Below are positions 5,367 through 5,414 of a DNA stretch of 5,414 bases, in pieces (the first letter of the stretch is position 1; every line of letters starts with the position of its first letter). The notes under the pieces are model-generated. The model saw nothing but the letters and a program-made list of their open reading frames with translations, had not been told where the DNA came from and made no database searches. The stretch comes from UBA1181 sp963654355 (GTDB taxonomy: Bacteria > Bacteroidota > Bacteroidia > Bacteroidales > Paludibacteraceae). A program made the position numbers and the translations under genes. The stretch covers positions 1 to 5,414 of the forward strand of contig CAVKBM010000212.1 in NCBI GenBank assembly GCA_963654355.1, in the 5' to 3' direction.

Positions 5367-5414
5367 ATGGGACGTATGTCAAAATTCACATCAGCCTTCA
5401 AGGCTAAAGTGGCT
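5367..5414 (+). CDS. IS3-family transposase OrfA, N-terminal fragment (cut by window edge)
   Basis: The 16 visible codons read MGRMSKFTSAFKAKVA, the usual opening of IS3-family OrfA proteins (typically continuing LEA and then a helix-turn-helix). OrfA binds the IS ends; the catalytic DDE domain is in OrfB, normally made by programmed -1 frameshifting, and lies beyond the window. Initiation at the second methionine (5376) is also possible. The fragment is short, but the FKAKVA motif and its position behind an IS-like end agree. Confidence 0.7.
   Translation, partial: MGRMSKFTSAFKAKVA

Larger units (their letters stand above)
5284..5414 (+). mobile_element. Left end of an IS3-family-like insertion sequence (continues beyond window)
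   Basis: Directly after the truncated LRR gene is a C-run followed by CGATTTTAGACACCC, resembling the terminal inverted repeats of IS3-family elements, which often contain a C-run and a TTAGACA core. A promoter and the first 16 codons of an OrfA-like transposase follow. The exact left boundary lies somewhere around 5284-5291. The matching right end and the short target duplication are outside the window, so the boundary and subgroup are not proven. Confidence 0.65.

Overview
The window reads as accessory DNA from a Bacteroidota genome, probably a gut Bacteroidales such as Bacteroides, Phocaeicola or Prevotella. The evidence is moderately AT-rich coding sequence, A-rich leaders with little Shine-Dalgarno signal, promoter elements of the Bacteroidota TAnnTTTG type, and gene families typical of the phylum: an AlbA-type ATP-binding regulator, a WYL regulator, a tryptophan-repeat protein, and a Sel1/PKD/LRR protein. 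All genes are on the + strand and coding density is very high. No rRNA, tRNA, CRISPR array or convincing factor-independent terminator is visible.

Layout. (1) 1-416: the 3' end of a RecG-C/AlbA_2-type ATP-binding regulator with a C-terminal winged helix, joined by a linker made of a short tandem repeat. (2) 417-481: a 65-base gap holding a promoter-like element. (3) 482-3358: four tightly packed genes with gaps of 1, 16 and 1 bases. They encode a WYL-domain regulator, an unrecognised 201-aa protein that I argue resembles the part of FtsZ downstream of the GTP-binding motifs, a protein of the uracil-DNA glycosylase fold, and a small HAD phosphatase-like protein of the type found in RNA-repair 'Swiss Army Knife' proteins. 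(4) 3359-3458: a 100-base gap with a second promoter. (5) 3459-5286: two more genes, a protein of about 25-aa tryptophan repeats and a Sel1/TPR + PKD + LRR protein that stops abruptly inside its leucine-rich repeats. (6) About 5284-5414: the left end of an IS3-family-like element with its own promoter and the first 16 codons of a transposase OrfA. The element probably truncated the gene before it.

The two promoter regions (416-462 and 3386-3432) align without gaps: a shared AACGTGTCAT box, then a shared CACC, then a seven-base spacer, then a -7-like element ending TTTGCA. This suggests one regulator, plausibly the WYL protein, controls both gene groups, making the block 482-5286 one regulon. 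Taken together (ligand-sensing WYL regulator, FtsZ-like orphan, DNA glycosylase-like protein, HAD end-processing-like protein, two repeat-scaffold proteins, IS at the edge), the block is a reasonable candidate for an undescribed stress-response or conflict/defence module. The function is inferred and nothing in the sequence proves it.
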